DNA of 64,000 nucleotides from Pseudoalteromonas luteoviolacea (GTDB lineage Bacteria; Pseudomonadota; Gammaproteobacteria; Enterobacterales; Alteromonadaceae): assembly GCF_000814765.1 (NCBI RefSeq), contig NZ_JWIC01000003.1, positions 7,501 to 71,500 of the forward strand, in the 5' to 3' direction. This document shows, one piece after another, positions 47,417-63,086 of this stretch. A model generated the notes under the pieces. The model ran no database searches, was not told the origin of the DNA, and worked only from the letters and a program-made list of their open reading frames with translations. Numbering within the stretch: the first letter of the stretch is position 1; each line of letters starts with the position of its first letter. Position numbers and translations under genes: made by a program.

Positions 47417-48925
47417 TTACTCTTTGTCATCATTAACTGGTGGGCATTGGCCTAGCAAAGTAATGTTACCATCATCTTCTACTTGTTCTAATCTCACCTC
47501 AAAACCCCAAAGTCGGTACAAATGTTTTAGCACTTCAATCTTTGATTCCGCTAAAGGTATCTTATCTTGAGGCACATAACGTAAAGTAAGTGACCTATCT
47601 CCGCGTACATCGACTTTGTACACTTGAATATTGGGTTCATTGTTACTGAGGTTATAGTGCGCTGATAAGCTGCTTCTGACTTTTTGGTAGCCAACTTCAT
47701 CATGGATGGCTTTGACTTCTAAGTGAGGGGATGACTCTTTGTCCAATATCGTAAATAACTTGAAATCTCTGATAATTTTAGGAGATAAAAATTGGCTCAC
47801 AAAGCTTTCATCTTTAAAGTTCTCCATTGCAAAATGTAAAGTATCGAGCCAGTCTTTGCCTGCAAATTCAGGAAACCATTCTTTGTCTTCCGCTGTTGGG
47901 TTTTCGCAAATACGTCGAATATCTACCATCATGTTAAACCCAAGGGCATAAGGGTTTATGCCAGAATAAAACTTACTATTATAAGGTGGTTGATAAACGA
48001 CGTTAGTATGGCTTTGTAAAAATTCAAGCATGAAGGCGTCACTCAATTTACCCTCATCATATAAATGATTGAGAATGGTGTAATGCCAAAATGTTGCCCA
48101 CCCTTCATTCATGACTTGTGTCTGTCGTTGCGGGTAAAAATACTGTGATATTTTACGTACAATACGAATGATTTCTCGTTGCCAGGGCTCGAGTAGTGGG
48201 GCATTTTTTTCAATAAAATAGAGTATATTTTCCTGAGGCTCAGAAGGGAACTGAGGTAAGTTTTCAGTGTCTTCTTGCTTGCTTTGAGGAATTGTTTTCC
48301 AAAGTTCATTTACTTGTGATTGCAGGTAGTCTTCACGTTCTTTTTGACGTTTTTGCTCTTCAAACAAGGAAATTTGTTGCGGACGTTTATATCTATCCAC
48401 TCCGTAGTTCATCAAGGCGTGACAGGAGTCTAATAAGTTTTCAACTTCTTCAATGCCGTACTTTTGCTCACATTCAGCAACGTAGTTCTTAGCAAATACC
48501 AAATAGTCGATAATTGATGATGCGTCAGTCCATGTTTTAAATAGGTAATTGCCTTTGAAGAACGAATTATGCCCGTAACAAGCATGTGCCATAACGAGTG
48601 CTTGCATTGGCAGTGTATTTTCCTCCATGAGATAGGCAATACACGGATCTGAGTTTATGACTATTTCATACGCCAGCCCCATTTGGCCACGTTTATAATT
48701 TTGTTCTGTTTGAATGAATTTTTTGCCATAGGACCAATGCGCATAACCAATGGGCATGCCTACACTAGAATAGGCATCCATCATTTGTTCTGCTGTGATC
48801 ACTTCGATTTGATTTGGATACGTATCAAGTCGATAGTGCTCAGCAACGCGCGCAATCTCGGCTTGATACATTTCTAACCTTTCAAAAGTCCAGTCTGGAC
48901 CATCATTCAAAGGGTTGTAGGTCAT
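47417..48925 (-). CDS. SpoVR family protein (YcgB-like)
   Basis: A 502-residue cytoplasmic protein of the SpoVR/YcgB family, with DWTFERLEMYQAEIARVAEH at the N-terminus and the family core MAHACYGHNSFFKGNYLFK, CEQKYGIEEVENLLDSCHALM and EGWATFWHYTILNHLYDEG. Biochemical role unknown; despite the Bacillus name no sporulation is implied. It is the last gene of the prkA-yeaH-spoVR operon, 18 bp after yeaH, a set linked to stationary-phase and stress responses in enterobacteria. Confidence 0.93.
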   Translation of the reverse strand: MTYNPLNDGPDWTFERLEMYQAEIARVAEHYRLDTYPNQIEVITAEQMMDAYSSVGMPIGYAHWSYGKKFIQTEQNYKRGQMGLAYEIVINSDPCIAYLMEENTLPMQALVMAHACYGHNSFFKGNYLFKTWTDASSIIDYLVFAKNYVAECEQKYGIEEVENLLDSCHALMNYGVDRYKRPQQISLFEEQKRQKEREDYLQSQVNELWKTIPQSKQEDTENLPQFPSEPQENILYFIEKNAPLLEPWQREIIRIVRKISQYFYPQRQTQVMNEGWATFWHYTILNHLYDEGKLSDAFMLEFLQSHTNVVYQPPYNSKFYSGINPYALGFNMMVDIRRICENPTAEDKEWFPEFAGKDWLDTLHFAMENFKDESFVSQFLSPKIIRDFKLFTILDKESSPHLEVKAIHDEVGYQKVRSSLSAHYNLSNNEPNIQVYKVDVRGDRSLTLRYVPQDKIPLAESKIEVLKHLYRLWGFEVRLEQVEDDGNITLLGQCPPVNDDKE

Positions 48926-48943
48926 TAGCGCTCCCCCTCTTGT

Positions 48944-50230
48944 TTATGCTGCACCTTGCTGCTTTTGACGGTTCTTTTTAAATAACTCTCTGAAGATTGG
49001 ATAAATGTCTTCCACAGATCGTATGTGCTGCATGGCAAAGTTGTTATAGGCTGCAGATAATCCTTGGTATTCTCTCCAAAGGCTTTGGTGTGCTCTTGTT
49101 GTGATCTCTATATAGGCGTAATACCTAACCACTTTAAGCAACTTATTTGCGAGAATATCAGTGCAATGGGGAGAGTCATCAGCCCAATTATCGCCATCTG
49201 ACGCTTGCGCAGCATATATGTTCCAGTCCCCTTGCGAGTATCTCTCTGCCACGATTTCATCCATGAGTTTTAGTGCACTAGACACTATCGTGCCACCTGT
49301 TTCTTGTGAGTAAAAGAATTCTTGTTCATCGACTTCTTTTGCTTGTGTATGGTGTCTTATATACACCACCTCTATATCTTTGTACGTACGAGTTAAAAAT
49401 TGATACAGCAAGATATAAAAGCGTTTAGCCATGTCTTTGGTTGCTTGATCCATGGACCCCGATACGTCCATCAAACAAAACATAACTGCTTTGCTTGTGG
49501 GGTGAGGCCTTTTTTCGTAATTTCTGAATCTGAGATCGTAATTATCAATAAAAGGTACAGATGCGATACGCCTTCTTAAAGCTTCAATTTCAGCTTCAAG
49601 TGTCTCTATCTGGTGCTGAGGTGGTACAGGCTCAGCTAGCAGTGCTTCAAGTTCTACCTCGAGTTCTTTTAAACGACTGCGTTTACCTGCAGTCATCGCA
49701 ATTCTTCTCGCAATCGAACCTTTTAAAGAACGTACAATATCTAGATTACTTGGCATACCATCATTACAAAAGCCTGCTCTATGTGTTTTCATTTGTACCA
49801 ATTTATCGAGCTGGCTTTTTTGTAAGTTTGGTAATTCCAAATCTTCAAACAACAAATCCAAATACTCATCTTTGGAGATGGAGAAGACAAAATCGTCTTG
49901 TCCCTCTCCTTGATCGCTGGCGTTACCTTCACCAGCCCCTCCTCCTTGACCGGAGGGAGGGCGCTGTATTTTGTCACCAGTACTGAATTGATCATTACCA
50001 GGGTGTATATGTTCTCGGTTACCCCCCTTGCCTTGATGAAATACAGGTTCGCTGATATCACGTTGTGGTATAGATATACTTTCACCACTACTAATATCCG
50101 TTACACTACGTTTATTAATAGCATCTGACACCGCTTCTTTTATCTGCTTTTTGTAACGTCTGATAAAGCGCTGCCTATTCGGCGTACTTTTATTTTTACC
50201 GTTCAATCTTCGATCGATGAAATGTGCCAT
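48944..50230 (-). CDS. yeaH: YeaH/YhbH family protein (DUF444)
   Basis: A 428-residue DUF444 protein. It starts [20 protein letters not shown], has a glycine-rich, disordered segment (about 90-112: [20 protein letters not shown]) and a C-terminal von Willebrand factor A-like domain with the metal-site motif MDVSGSM at about 260. It is 22 bp downstream of prkA and 18 bp upstream of spoVR. Such proteins are thought to work with the PrkA AAA+ kinase; exact role unknown. Confidence 0.93.
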   Translation of the reverse strand: MAHFIDRRLNGKNKSTPNRQRFIRRYKKQIKEAVSDAINKRSVTDISSGESISIPQRDISEPVFHQGKGGNREHIHPGNDQFSTGDKIQRPPSGQGGGAGEGNASDQGEGQDDFVFSISKDEYLDLLFEDLELPNLQKSQLDKLVQMKTHRAGFCNDGMPSNLDIVRSLKGSIARRIAMTAGKRSRLKELEVELEALLAEPVPPQHQIETLEAEIEALRRRIASVPFIDNYDLRFRNYEKRPHPTSKAVMFCLMDVSGSMDQATKDMAKRFYILLYQFLTRTYKDIEVVYIRHHTQAKEVDEQEFFYSQETGGTIVSSALKLMDEIVAERYSQGDWNIYAAQASDGDNWADDSPHCTDILANKLLKVVRYYAYIEITTRAHQSLWREYQGLSAAYNNFAMQHIRSVEDIYPIFRELFKKNRQKQQGAA

Positions 50231-50252
50231 TGACCACCCTCCAATCGTTAGA

Positions 50253-52175
50253 TTACTGTGACTTCCGAACTCTCAAATACCATTCAGAAAGCAAACGGAC
50301 CTGTTTCTGGGTGTATCCTTTTTCCATCATGCGGTTAACAAAGTCCTCATGCTTTTTCTGATCTTCAGCAGAAGTTTTAGCATTGAAAGAGATAACTGGG
50401 AGCAAGTCTTCGGTGTTAGAGAACATTTTCTTCTCTATCACTGTTCTGAGTTTCTCGTAACTTGTCCAAACTGGGTTTTCACCGTTGTGGTGTGCCCTAG
50501 CTCGTAAGACAAAGTTTACAATTTCGTTTCTGAAGTCTTTTGGATTTGAAATCCCAGCTGGTTTTTCGATTTTTTCAAGCTCTGCATTGAGTGCAGCTCT
50601 ATCGAATAGCTGACCGGTATCCGGGTCGCGATACTCTTGGTCTTGGATCCAGAAGTCCGCATAGGTGACGTAACGGTCAAAAATGTTTTGCCCATATTCT
50701 GAGTAGGATTCTAGATAGGCTGTTTGTAGCTCTTTGCCAATAAACTCGACATATTGAGGGATCAGGTAACCCTTCAGATGGCTTAAATAACGCTCTTGTA
50801 CTTCAGCACTAAATTGTTCCCGCTCAATTTGCTGTTCTAATACGTAAAACAGATGGACAGGGTTTGCCGCTACCTCAGCGTGATCAAAGTTGAACACTCG
50901 AGACAATATCTTAAATGCAAAGCGGGTAGATAAACCATTCATACCCTCATCAACACCCGCATAATCCCGATATTCTTGGTAAGACTTCGCTTTGGGGTCT
51001 GTGTCTTTTAAGCTTTCACCATCATAGACGCGCATTTTAGAGTAGATACTTGAGTTTTCAGGCTCTTTAATACGAGACAATGAGGAGAACTTGGCCAAAG
51101 TTTCTAATGTGCCTGGTGCACACTGAGCTTCTTTGAGCTCACTGTTCTCCAGCAGTTTTTTATAAATTTTTACTTCTTCAGACACCCGTAGACAGTAAGG
51201 TACTTTTACGATGAATACCCGATCTAGAAATGCTTCATTATTTTTATTATTTTTGAATGTTTGCCATTCGGACTCATTTGAGTGGGCAAGGATAATACCG
51301 TTAAATGGCAGGGCAGAAATCCCCTCTGTGCCATTGTAGTTGCCTTCTTGCGTCGCCGTCAGTAGTGGGTGTAACACTTTGATAGGCGCTTTGAACATCT
51401 CTACAAATTCCATCAAACCTTGGTTTGCGAGGCAAAGTGCACCAGAATATGCGTACGCATCTGGATCATTTTGAGCAAAATGCTCAAGCTTTCTGATATC
51501 GACTTTACCAACCAACGCTGAGATATCTTGATTATTCTCATCACCGGGCTCAGTTTTTGCTATCGCAACTTGGTCTAAAATAGAGGGGTAGCGTTTAACT
51601 ACTTTAAACTTACTTATATCCCCATTGAATTCATGTAGGCGCTTTGTTGCCCAAGGAGACATCACTGTTTTTAGGTAGCGTTTTGAAATGCCGTACTCTT
51701 TCTCTAATAGCTCACCATCCTCTTGAGGATTAAATAGGCTAAGTGGGTGGTCATTTACTGGTGAGTCTTTGATTGCATAAATTGGAACTTGCTGCATCAG
51801 GTACTTCAGTTTTTCGGCAATAGAGGACTTACCACCACCAACTGGGCCCAAGAGATACAATACCTGTTTGCACTCTTCCAAGCCTTGAGCGGCGTGTTTT
51901 AGGTATGAAACAATTTGCTCGATGGCATCCTCCATGCCATAAAATTCGTTAAAAGCAGGATAACGTGCGATCACACGATTTGAAAAGAGTCGACTCAGTC
52001 TTGCGTCTGTTGATGTGTCGATCATTTCAGGCTCACCAATTGCCATGAGCAACCGTTCAGGCGCACTGGCGTAAGCAGCCTTATCCTCTTTACAGATTTC
52101 AAGAAATTCAGCAATTGTGAATTCTTCTTCTTTTGCTGCTTCGTATCGGGATTGGTAATGCTCAAATATTGTCAT
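50253..52175 (-). CDS. yeaG: PrkA-family AAA+ serine protein kinase (YeaG)
   Basis: A 640-residue protein. The N-terminal AAA+ domain has Walker [20 protein letters not shown] at about 108-126 and [12 protein letters not shown] (sensor region); the C-terminal part is the PrkA kinase-like domain ([20 protein letters not shown] at the end). E. coli YeaG (644) is induced by nitrogen and acid stress. ATG 52175 has GGAG seven bases upstream; a further upstream in-frame codon at 52187 is less likely. It is first of a three-gene operon. Confidence 0.93.
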   Translation of the reverse strand: MTIFEHYQSRYEAAKEEEFTIAEFLEICKEDKAAYASAPERLLMAIGEPEMIDTSTDARLSRLFSNRVIARYPAFNEFYGMEDAIEQIVSYLKHAAQGLEECKQVLYLLGPVGGGKSSIAEKLKYLMQQVPIYAIKDSPVNDHPLSLFNPQEDGELLEKEYGISKRYLKTVMSPWATKRLHEFNGDISKFKVVKRYPSILDQVAIAKTEPGDENNQDISALVGKVDIRKLEHFAQNDPDAYAYSGALCLANQGLMEFVEMFKAPIKVLHPLLTATQEGNYNGTEGISALPFNGIILAHSNESEWQTFKNNKNNEAFLDRVFIVKVPYCLRVSEEVKIYKKLLENSELKEAQCAPGTLETLAKFSSLSRIKEPENSSIYSKMRVYDGESLKDTDPKAKSYQEYRDYAGVDEGMNGLSTRFAFKILSRVFNFDHAEVAANPVHLFYVLEQQIEREQFSAEVQERYLSHLKGYLIPQYVEFIGKELQTAYLESYSEYGQNIFDRYVTYADFWIQDQEYRDPDTGQLFDRAALNAELEKIEKPAGISNPKDFRNEIVNFVLRARAHHNGENPVWTSYEKLRTVIEKKMFSNTEDLLPVISFNAKTSAEDQKKHEDFVNRMMEKGYTQKQVRLLSEWYLRVRKSQ

Positions 52176-52308
52176 ATCAAACTCCAATAACCTGTTAAAT
52201 AAAATGCGTGGGCTAAAATGCTAGGCGTACTTAAAGCTTAGTCAGGTTCTTGGATATTTGCTTAAAAAATATGAGAATTTAATGTGATAGGGATATTTGG
52301 TGACGATC

Positions 52309-52330
52309 AAAAAAGGCGCTTATGCGCCTT
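52309..52330 (-). terminator. Terminator of sodB
   Basis: On the minus strand AAGGCGC / GCGCCTT close an ATAA loop and are followed by six T. It lies 38 bp after the sodB stop. Confidence 0.9.
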
Positions 52331-52367
52331 GTTTATTGCTTAAATTGGTACAGTTATACCGTTGTAA

Positions 52368-52949
52368 TTAAGCTAGATTTTGGTTAGCAAAATCCCAGTT
52401 TACAAGCGACCAGAAACCTTTTAGGTACTCTGGGCGAACATTGCGGTAATCGATATAGTAAGCGTGTTCCCACAGGTCAACTGTTAGAAGTGGTGTTACA
52501 CCATCTTGTGTTAGCGGAGTTTCTGCGTTTGACGTGTTAACGATGTCCAGAGAACCGTCAGCTAGTTGCACTAACCAAGTCCAGCTTGAACCGAAGTTGT
52601 TCACTGCTTTGTCGTTGAAAGCGTCTTGGAATGCCGCAAATGAGCCCCATTTTGCGTCAATTAGTTCTGCTACTTTACCTTTAGCTTCGCCACCACCATT
52701 TGGAGCAAGGCTGTGCCAGTAGAAAGTGTGGTTCCAAATTTGAGCTGCATTGTTAAAGATGCCGCCTTCAGAGCTAACAATAACTTCTTCTAAAGTTTTG
52801 TTTGCAAAGTCAGTACCTTCTACTAGACCATTCAGCTTAACAACGTATGTGTTGTGGTGCTTACCATGGTGGAATTCTAAAGTTTCTTTAGAAATGTGTG
52901 GCTCTAATGCATCGATAGCATAAGGAAGTGACGGTAGTTCAAAAGCCAT
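52368..52949 (-). CDS. sodB: Superoxide dismutase [Fe]
   Basis: A 193-residue cytoplasmic enzyme, the length of E. coli SodB. Metal ligands are His27 ([11 protein letters not shown]), His74 (NHTFYWHSL), and Asp157/His161 ([14 protein letters not shown]). The residue context [17 protein letters not shown] with Gln nearby and FGSSWTWLV is that of iron-type enzymes. ATG 52949 has GGAG six bases upstream. Monocistronic, with its own terminator. Confidence 0.96.
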   Translation of the reverse strand: MAFELPSLPYAIDALEPHISKETLEFHHGKHHNTYVVKLNGLVEGTDFANKTLEEVIVSSEGGIFNNAAQIWNHTFYWHSLAPNGGGEAKGKVAELIDAKWGSFAAFQDAFNDKAVNNFGSSWTWLVQLADGSLDIVNTSNAETPLTQDGVTPLLTVDLWEHAYYIDYRNVRPEYLKGFWSLVNWDFANQNLA

Positions 52950-53183
52950 TTTAATCTCCATTTTTATGTTGGATACTCTAAACAGTTAAAAAGATGCCAT
53001 TGCTAGGGCACTTTTAAGTACGTTTTAGTGCTATATAGTGATACTATAATTCCTGAGTATTTTACTCAAGTTTTGGTAAACAGCAATGCCCGCGACCAAG
53101 ACTTGTAGTGTGAATGTTTTGTATGCGTTAAAATTGAGCAAAATTCAGTATGCAAACAGTTAATATCGTCATTTGAGGTATAT

Positions 53184-53522
53184 ATGGAAACCATTGATAA
53201 GATTAAACAGCAAATTGCAGAAAACCCAATTCTTCTATATATGAAGGGATCTCCAAAGTTACCTAACTGTGGTTTTTCTTCTCAAGCTTCACAGGCGTTG
53301 ATGGCATGTGGAGAGCAGTTTGCTTACGTAGATATTCTTTTAAACCCAGATATCCGTGCAGAGTTGCCACATTATGCAAACTGGCCAACTTTCCCACAAC
53401 TTTGGGTAGAAGGTGAATTAATTGGCGGTTGTGACATCATCATTGAAATGTTCCAAAAAGGCGAACTTCAGCCTCTGATCACTGAAACTGCTGCTAAATA
53501 TAAAGAAGAAGCAGCTGAATAA
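53184..53522 (+). CDS. grxD: Monothiol glutaredoxin GrxD
   Basis: A 112-residue monothiol glutaredoxin. The active-site CGFS lies in PKLPNCGFSSQAS at about 28-40; the glutathione-binding parts are NWPTFPQLWVEGELIGGCDI. Such proteins bind a [2Fe-2S] cluster and transfer it to iron proteins. It diverges from sodB and is followed by a terminator. Confidence 0.95.
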   Translation: METIDKIKQQIAENPILLYMKGSPKLPNCGFSSQASQALMACGEQFAYVDILLNPDIRAELPHYANWPTFPQLWVEGELIGGCDIIIEMFQKGELQPLITETAAKYKEEAAE

Positions 53523-53542
53523 TCCCGCTCTAATCCCTTAGG

Positions 53543-53568
53543 AGCCCGAATTTATTTCGGGCTTTTTT
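53543..53568 (+). terminator. Terminator after grxD
   Basis: AGCCCGAA / TTCGGGCT with TTTAT loop and six T. Confidence 0.93.
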
Positions 53569-53668
53569 GTATTTGTTACATTTTCACCCCTTCCCCTGAA
53601 CGCTACAGCTTTGTGCTTGACGCGACTAAATCAACTATATACTGAGTAAATACCAAACATTGACTTAG

Positions 53669-53682
53669 TGAATATTTATTCA
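53669..53682. promoter_or_regulatory. Candidate ArgR box upstream of gltB
   Basis: TGAATATTTATTCA matches the ARG box core TGAAT-N4-ATTCA at every fixed position. It lies 286 bp before the gltB start and 12 bp before the LiuR-like site. The 16-mer TAGTGAATATTTATTC that contains it recurs at 53850. Confidence 0.6.
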
Positions 53683-53694
53683 TTTTAGCCATCC

Positions 53695-53710
53695 TTTACG
53701 TTTACGTAAA
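53695..53710. promoter_or_regulatory. Candidate LiuR operator upstream of gltBD
   Basis: TTTACGTTTACGTAAA, identical in all 16 bases to the site at 21479 upstream of leucine dehydrogenase. It lies about 257 bp before the gltB start. Confidence 0.65.
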
Positions 53711-53840
53711 CTGCTTCTTTTTTATGGTTTTAATCAAAAGTTTAACATTTGATACCGGTGTCAAATGTTTTTTAGGAACTGAATAAGTCCGTTTAGTGCG
53801 TTATATTAAATTTTGGTTACTTTATGGGGTCGTTGAAAAA

Positions 53841-53866
53841 TATTCAATATAGTGAATATTTATTCT
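53841..53866. promoter_or_regulatory. Second ArgR-like site upstream of gltB
   Basis: TATTCAATATAGTGAATATT overlaps TGAATATTTATTC(T), which matches nine of ten fixed positions of the ARG box. The site is an exact 16-bp repeat of the upstream one, 184 bp apart, and about 100 bp before the gltB ATG. The gap from 53569 to 53967 holds no gene. Confidence 0.5.
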
Positions 53867-53967
53867 TTATATTGTTGACTCGCTTTCATTTCAGCGCTAA
53901 TTTTGAATATCTGCCAGTAAATCGTCGAAGTCATTCAAGCTGGCAGGTGTAGCAAGGGGAGGGGTCT

Positions 53968-59851
<5,884 letters not shown>

Positions 59852-59884
59852 CCCACAGTAAAAAGATAACCTAGTACTTTGCTT

Positions 59885-59915
59885 AAAGCCCTTTCATTAT
59901 GACGGGGCTTTTTTG
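59885..59915 (+). terminator. Terminator after gltD
   Basis: AAAGCCC and GGGGCTTT form a stem around TTTCATTATGAC-type loop sequence, followed by six T. Confidence 0.85.
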
Positions 59916-60061
59916 TTTTAGAATCGCTAAAATCTGACCATCGGAAAAACGTTCTGTTTTTTTGGATACCTTGTCCATAATTAACCGCAATACAGAAGTT
60001 GTTTTTAGTATTACCATAAGCCTTAAAGTTAAACTTAAGTAGCAAAATGAGTGAGGTATCT

Positions 60062-60652
60062 ATGGCGTTTAAAAATAGCGATACAGACTACGGCAGTATT
60101 GCCAAGTGGATCCATTGGTTCATGGCTATGTTATTTTTAGCAGCCTATGTCAGTGTATATTATCGCCAGTGGTTTACAGAGGCCAAAACACCTGAAAACT
60201 GGACGGCATTGCAATTACACTTATCTTTTGGTGTATCCATAATGGTCATTGTGGTATTAAGATTATTGTGGCGAGTCATGAATAAACCCCCTTCGCCGGA
60301 GCCGGGTACTAACATGGAGCATTTAGCTGCGCATGTAGGTCATTACGCCCTCTATGCAATTATGATTATTGCACCGATCACTGGGTACATTGGAACGGGG
60401 GTGAATACTGAGTTTTTCTTTTTATTCGAGATACCAAAGTTTTCAGACACAGCGCTGTTTCAATACTTTGTAGTGGAAAGTTGGGGATTGACTTTCAAAG
60501 AGTTTGAAAAGCCGATTGATTTTATTCATAAAGAAATTTTAGGCGCGTGGCTTATATGGATATTGATTGTCGGGCATGCTGGTGCTGCATTGTTCCACCA
60601 TTTTGTGAAAAAAGATCGTACTCTTAAAAAAATGACTTCAAATGCGCCCTAG
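60062..60652 (+). CDS. Cytochrome b561 family protein
   Basis: A 196-residue four-helix diheme membrane protein. Candidate heme histidines are seen in AKWIHWFMAM, LQLHLSFGV, HVGHYALYAIM and WILIVGHAGAALFHHF. The CybB-type family transfers electrons from quinol or superoxide; the exact partner is unknown. ATG 60062 has GAGG about six bases upstream; ATG 60047 is possible. Stands alone between two terminators. Confidence 0.9.
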   Translation: MAFKNSDTDYGSIAKWIHWFMAMLFLAAYVSVYYRQWFTEAKTPENWTALQLHLSFGVSIMVIVVLRLLWRVMNKPPSPEPGTNMEHLAAHVGHYALYAIMIIAPITGYIGTGVNTEFFFLFEIPKFSDTALFQYFVVESWGLTFKEFEKPIDFIHKEILGAWLIWILIVGHAGAALFHHFVKKDRTLKKMTSNAP

Positions 60653-60662
60653 GTAATTCATG

Positions 60663-60688
60663 AGAGGTATCAATCTTGATACCTCTTT
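60663..60688. terminator. Hairpin between cytochrome b561 and recN
   Basis: Perfect 11-bp stem AGAGGTATCAA / TTGATACCTCT with two-base loop, followed by TT only. It sits between convergent genes and probably serves as a terminator. Confidence 0.65.
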
Positions 60689-60704
60689 GCGTATCAATAA
60701 TGGC

Positions 60705-62381
60705 TTAACAGCCCTGCACACTGAGTAGCTCTTTGGCACTGGCTCGTGTGGTGTTGCTTACACTGTCACCTCCCAATAAGCGTGCAATTTCATTGATCCG
60801 ATCTTGTTCATCTAGTGGCACCATTGAAGTATATGTCTGTGCATTTTCAACGGCTTTTTGCACAAAAAACTGCTGATGGCCACTACAGGCAACTTGCGGC
60901 AAGTGTGTTACACAAATGACTTGTGTCGATTTACCTAATAAACGCAATTGCTTTCCTACCTGAGACGCTGTAGGGCCAGAAATACCCACATCTACCTCAT
61001 CGAAAATCAAAGTCGGTGTGGTGACTTTATTTGCGATAATAACCTGTATTGCTAAACTAATCCGTGACAATTCACCACCAGAGGCAACTTTAGCGAGTGC
61101 TTGCATCGGCTGACCCGGGTTGGTAGAGACCAAAAACTCGATGTTATCTAGGCCTAACTCATTTGGTCGCCTATCGTTATCTTTATTCAGCTCAATGGCG
61201 AAACGACCGTTTTCCATCGATAGTTCATGCATACTATCAGTGATCAATGTATTGAGCGTGCCTGCAGCTGCAGCTCGACTTTCACTGAGTTGATTGGCAG
61301 AGATGTGATAAGCATGCAGTGCTTCGGCAATTTCATGCTCTAAGTCGTCAATACGCGCATTATCCGAGCAAATACTGTCTAGTTCGTGCTGCAGTGCTAG
61401 GTGATGCGCTGCGAGTTGTTCAGGGGGGGTCTGGTGCTTTCTAGAAAGTGCCATAGCCTGTGTCATGCGCTCTTCGATTTCCTGTAGCCTGATTGGATCT
61501 TGCTCTACGCTCTCACCATAACTTCGAATTTCACGGCAGGCTTCTTCAAGTTGTACAGCAGCTTCGCTGAGCATCTGACTGATCCCTTCAAGAGATTTAT
61601 CTAGGGAGCTTAATTCGCTGAAAGTTTGTACGCTATGTTGTAGTTGACCCAGAACAGTTTGATCTTCTTGTTCATAGAGGCTCATTAATTCTCGTTGAGA
61701 GCTTTCAACTAAGGTTTGTGCATGGCTTAACCTATTATGCTCAGCCTCTATTTGCTCAAATTCACCTTCTTGCAGGGCAAATTCGTCTAGCTCTTCAACT
61801 TGGTATTCTAGTAGTTGCTTTTTAGCTGCTTGAGCATGTTGCTGCTTAAGCAGGTTAGCATGTTCTTTTTGTAGCTTATAATAATGGTGGTATTGCGCTT
61901 TAACAGCACTCAGCATGTTGTGATGACCTGCGTAAGCATCCAACAAGCCGAGTTGATGCTCAGGTTTCAAAAGTAATTGATGGGCATGTTGGCCATGGAT
62001 TGCAATGAGCATCTGACCAAGCTCTTTAAGTTGCGCAGCAGTGACTGATGAGCCGTTTATAAAGCTTTTGCTACGGCCATTTCGGGTGATCACGCGGCGT
62101 AAAATACAGTTTTGTTCATCGTCATCGAGCAGTAATTCTGAGAGAAACTTTTGTGCTTGCGGTAAGTTGCGAATGTCAAATTGCGCGGAGATCTCGGCTT
62201 TACTGCTTTCAGGGCGGATAGCGTTAGCATCTGCACGCTCTCCAAGGCACAGAGATAGGGCGTCGATTGCGATTGATTTACCAGCGCCTGTCTCACCGGT
62301 AATGGCGGTCATGCCAGATCGCCAGTCGATGTTAAGTTCACTGACTATGGCAAAGTTTTTAATTTGCAAACTAGTAAGCAT
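60705..62381 (-). CDS. recN: DNA repair protein RecN
   Basis: A 558-residue SMC-like ATPase for double-strand break repair. Walker A is in AITGETGAGKSIAIDAL at about 26-42; a long coiled coil spans about 150-370; the C-terminal part has the signature KVASGGELSRISLAIQ and Walker B TLIFDEVDVGISG. Length fits RecN (about 553). Two LexA boxes lie directly upstream, one overlapping the ribosome binding region, so SOS control is strong. The gene precedes the small terminator hairpin. Confidence 0.96.
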   Translation of the reverse strand: MLTSLQIKNFAIVSELNIDWRSGMTAITGETGAGKSIAIDALSLCLGERADANAIRPESSKAEISAQFDIRNLPQAQKFLSELLLDDDEQNCILRRVITRNGRSKSFINGSSVTAAQLKELGQMLIAIHGQHAHQLLLKPEHQLGLLDAYAGHHNMLSAVKAQYHHYYKLQKEHANLLKQQHAQAAKKQLLEYQVEELDEFALQEGEFEQIEAEHNRLSHAQTLVESSQRELMSLYEQEDQTVLGQLQHSVQTFSELSSLDKSLEGISQMLSEAAVQLEEACREIRSYGESVEQDPIRLQEIEERMTQAMALSRKHQTPPEQLAAHHLALQHELDSICSDNARIDDLEHEIAEALHAYHISANQLSESRAAAAGTLNTLITDSMHELSMENGRFAIELNKDNDRRPNELGLDNIEFLVSTNPGQPMQALAKVASGGELSRISLAIQVIIANKVTTPTLIFDEVDVGISGPTASQVGKQLRLLGKSTQVICVTHLPQVACSGHQQFFVQKAVENAQTYTSMVPLDEQDRINEIARLLGGDSVSNTTRASAKELLSVQGC

Positions 62382-62382
62382 G

Positions 62383-62398
62383 CTGTATATCCAAACAG
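62383..62398. promoter_or_regulatory. LexA box proximal to recN
   Basis: CTGTATATCCAAACAG fits CTGT-N8-ACAG. It ends one base before the recN ATG, so LexA bound here would cover the ribosome binding region DNA and block early elongation. Confidence 0.85.
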
Positions 62399-62405
62399 TA
62401 TTTTA

Positions 62406-62421
62406 CTGTTAATTTATACAG
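62406..62421. promoter_or_regulatory. LexA box distal to recN
   Basis: CTGTTAATTTATACAG fits CTGT-N8-ACAG and overlaps a TATAAA -10-like hexamer on the minus strand, with TTGCTT as a possible -35. Tandem boxes are also known at E. coli recN. Confidence 0.88.
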
Positions 62422-62442
62422 CATTCTTTCAAAAAGCAACTT

Positions 62443-63024
62443 TTAATTGATGATGTCAGCAGCCTGTCTTGAATGAGGAGCGGCTTGATCATTACCATCA
62501 TGAGACGCTTCTTCAGAATCAGAGCTTATCTCAGGCTCTGGCTCAATTTGCTCAAATGAGTCTGGCGTTTGTATGCGAGAAATGAGCGCTGGCAATATCT
62601 CTGTGTAAAAGTTTTTATTATAAGCGATACCCGCAGAAGGTAGTTCTGCGGCAAATAAAAAGAGTTGCTCTGTTAATAAGTCCACCGTGTCATTGCTACG
62701 ACACTTGTTCAGCTCAGAGCCCACTTGACTGAGTAAATGTTCACTGACTCTTTCGAGGCGAGCCAAGTTTTCCTCATTATGGGCTTGCACGACAAAAAAG
62801 TTACCGACGATTGCATTGAACTTAGGCGCATGCTTTGGCCTAATGAGTTTGCAATCAACATACTCAGCTATTTTTCTTTTATAAAGTGATGTGATGTCTT
62901 TTACACGCTCGTTAAAAATTTTTTTCTCAGCATCACGGGCTTTTTGTCGATTGTTTTCAATGACCATGTAAACGCCAAGGATAGTGATGAGCAGCACTAT
63001 CGATACAAACACTATGTAAGTCAT
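62443..63024 (-). CDS. Membrane-anchored protein of unknown function between recN and nadK
   Basis: A 193-residue protein with a single N-terminal membrane helix (YIVFVSIVLLITILGVYMVI), a basic helical part (RQKARDAEKKIFNERVKDI) and an acidic, probably disordered C-terminus (QIEPEPEISSDSEE). No recognised motif. It lies 62 bp after nadK in the same direction. LexA boxes after it show that recN has its own promoter. Confidence 0.72.
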   Translation of the reverse strand: MTYIVFVSIVLLITILGVYMVIENNRQKARDAEKKIFNERVKDITSLYKRKIAEYVDCKLIRPKHAPKFNAIVGNFFVVQAHNEENLARLERVSEHLLSQVGSELNKCRSNDTVDLLTEQLFLFAAELPSAGIAYNKNFYTEILPALISRIQTPDSFEQIEPEPEISSDSEEASHDGNDQAAPHSRQAADIIN

Positions 63025-63086
63025 GTTGTCTTACTTTTCCCTAAATTAGAAAATAAATCTGTCCTATTCTGCTTAACAAATTCACT

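Noticed and set aside
49561..49986. 141-codon plus-strand frame inside yeaH
   Set aside because: Antisense shadow of a well-conserved gene; no domain and no ribosome binding site.
47417..52175. Sporulation genes
   Set aside because: SpoVR and PrkA names come from Bacillus; the prkA-yeaH-spoVR set is common in non-sporulating proteobacteria.
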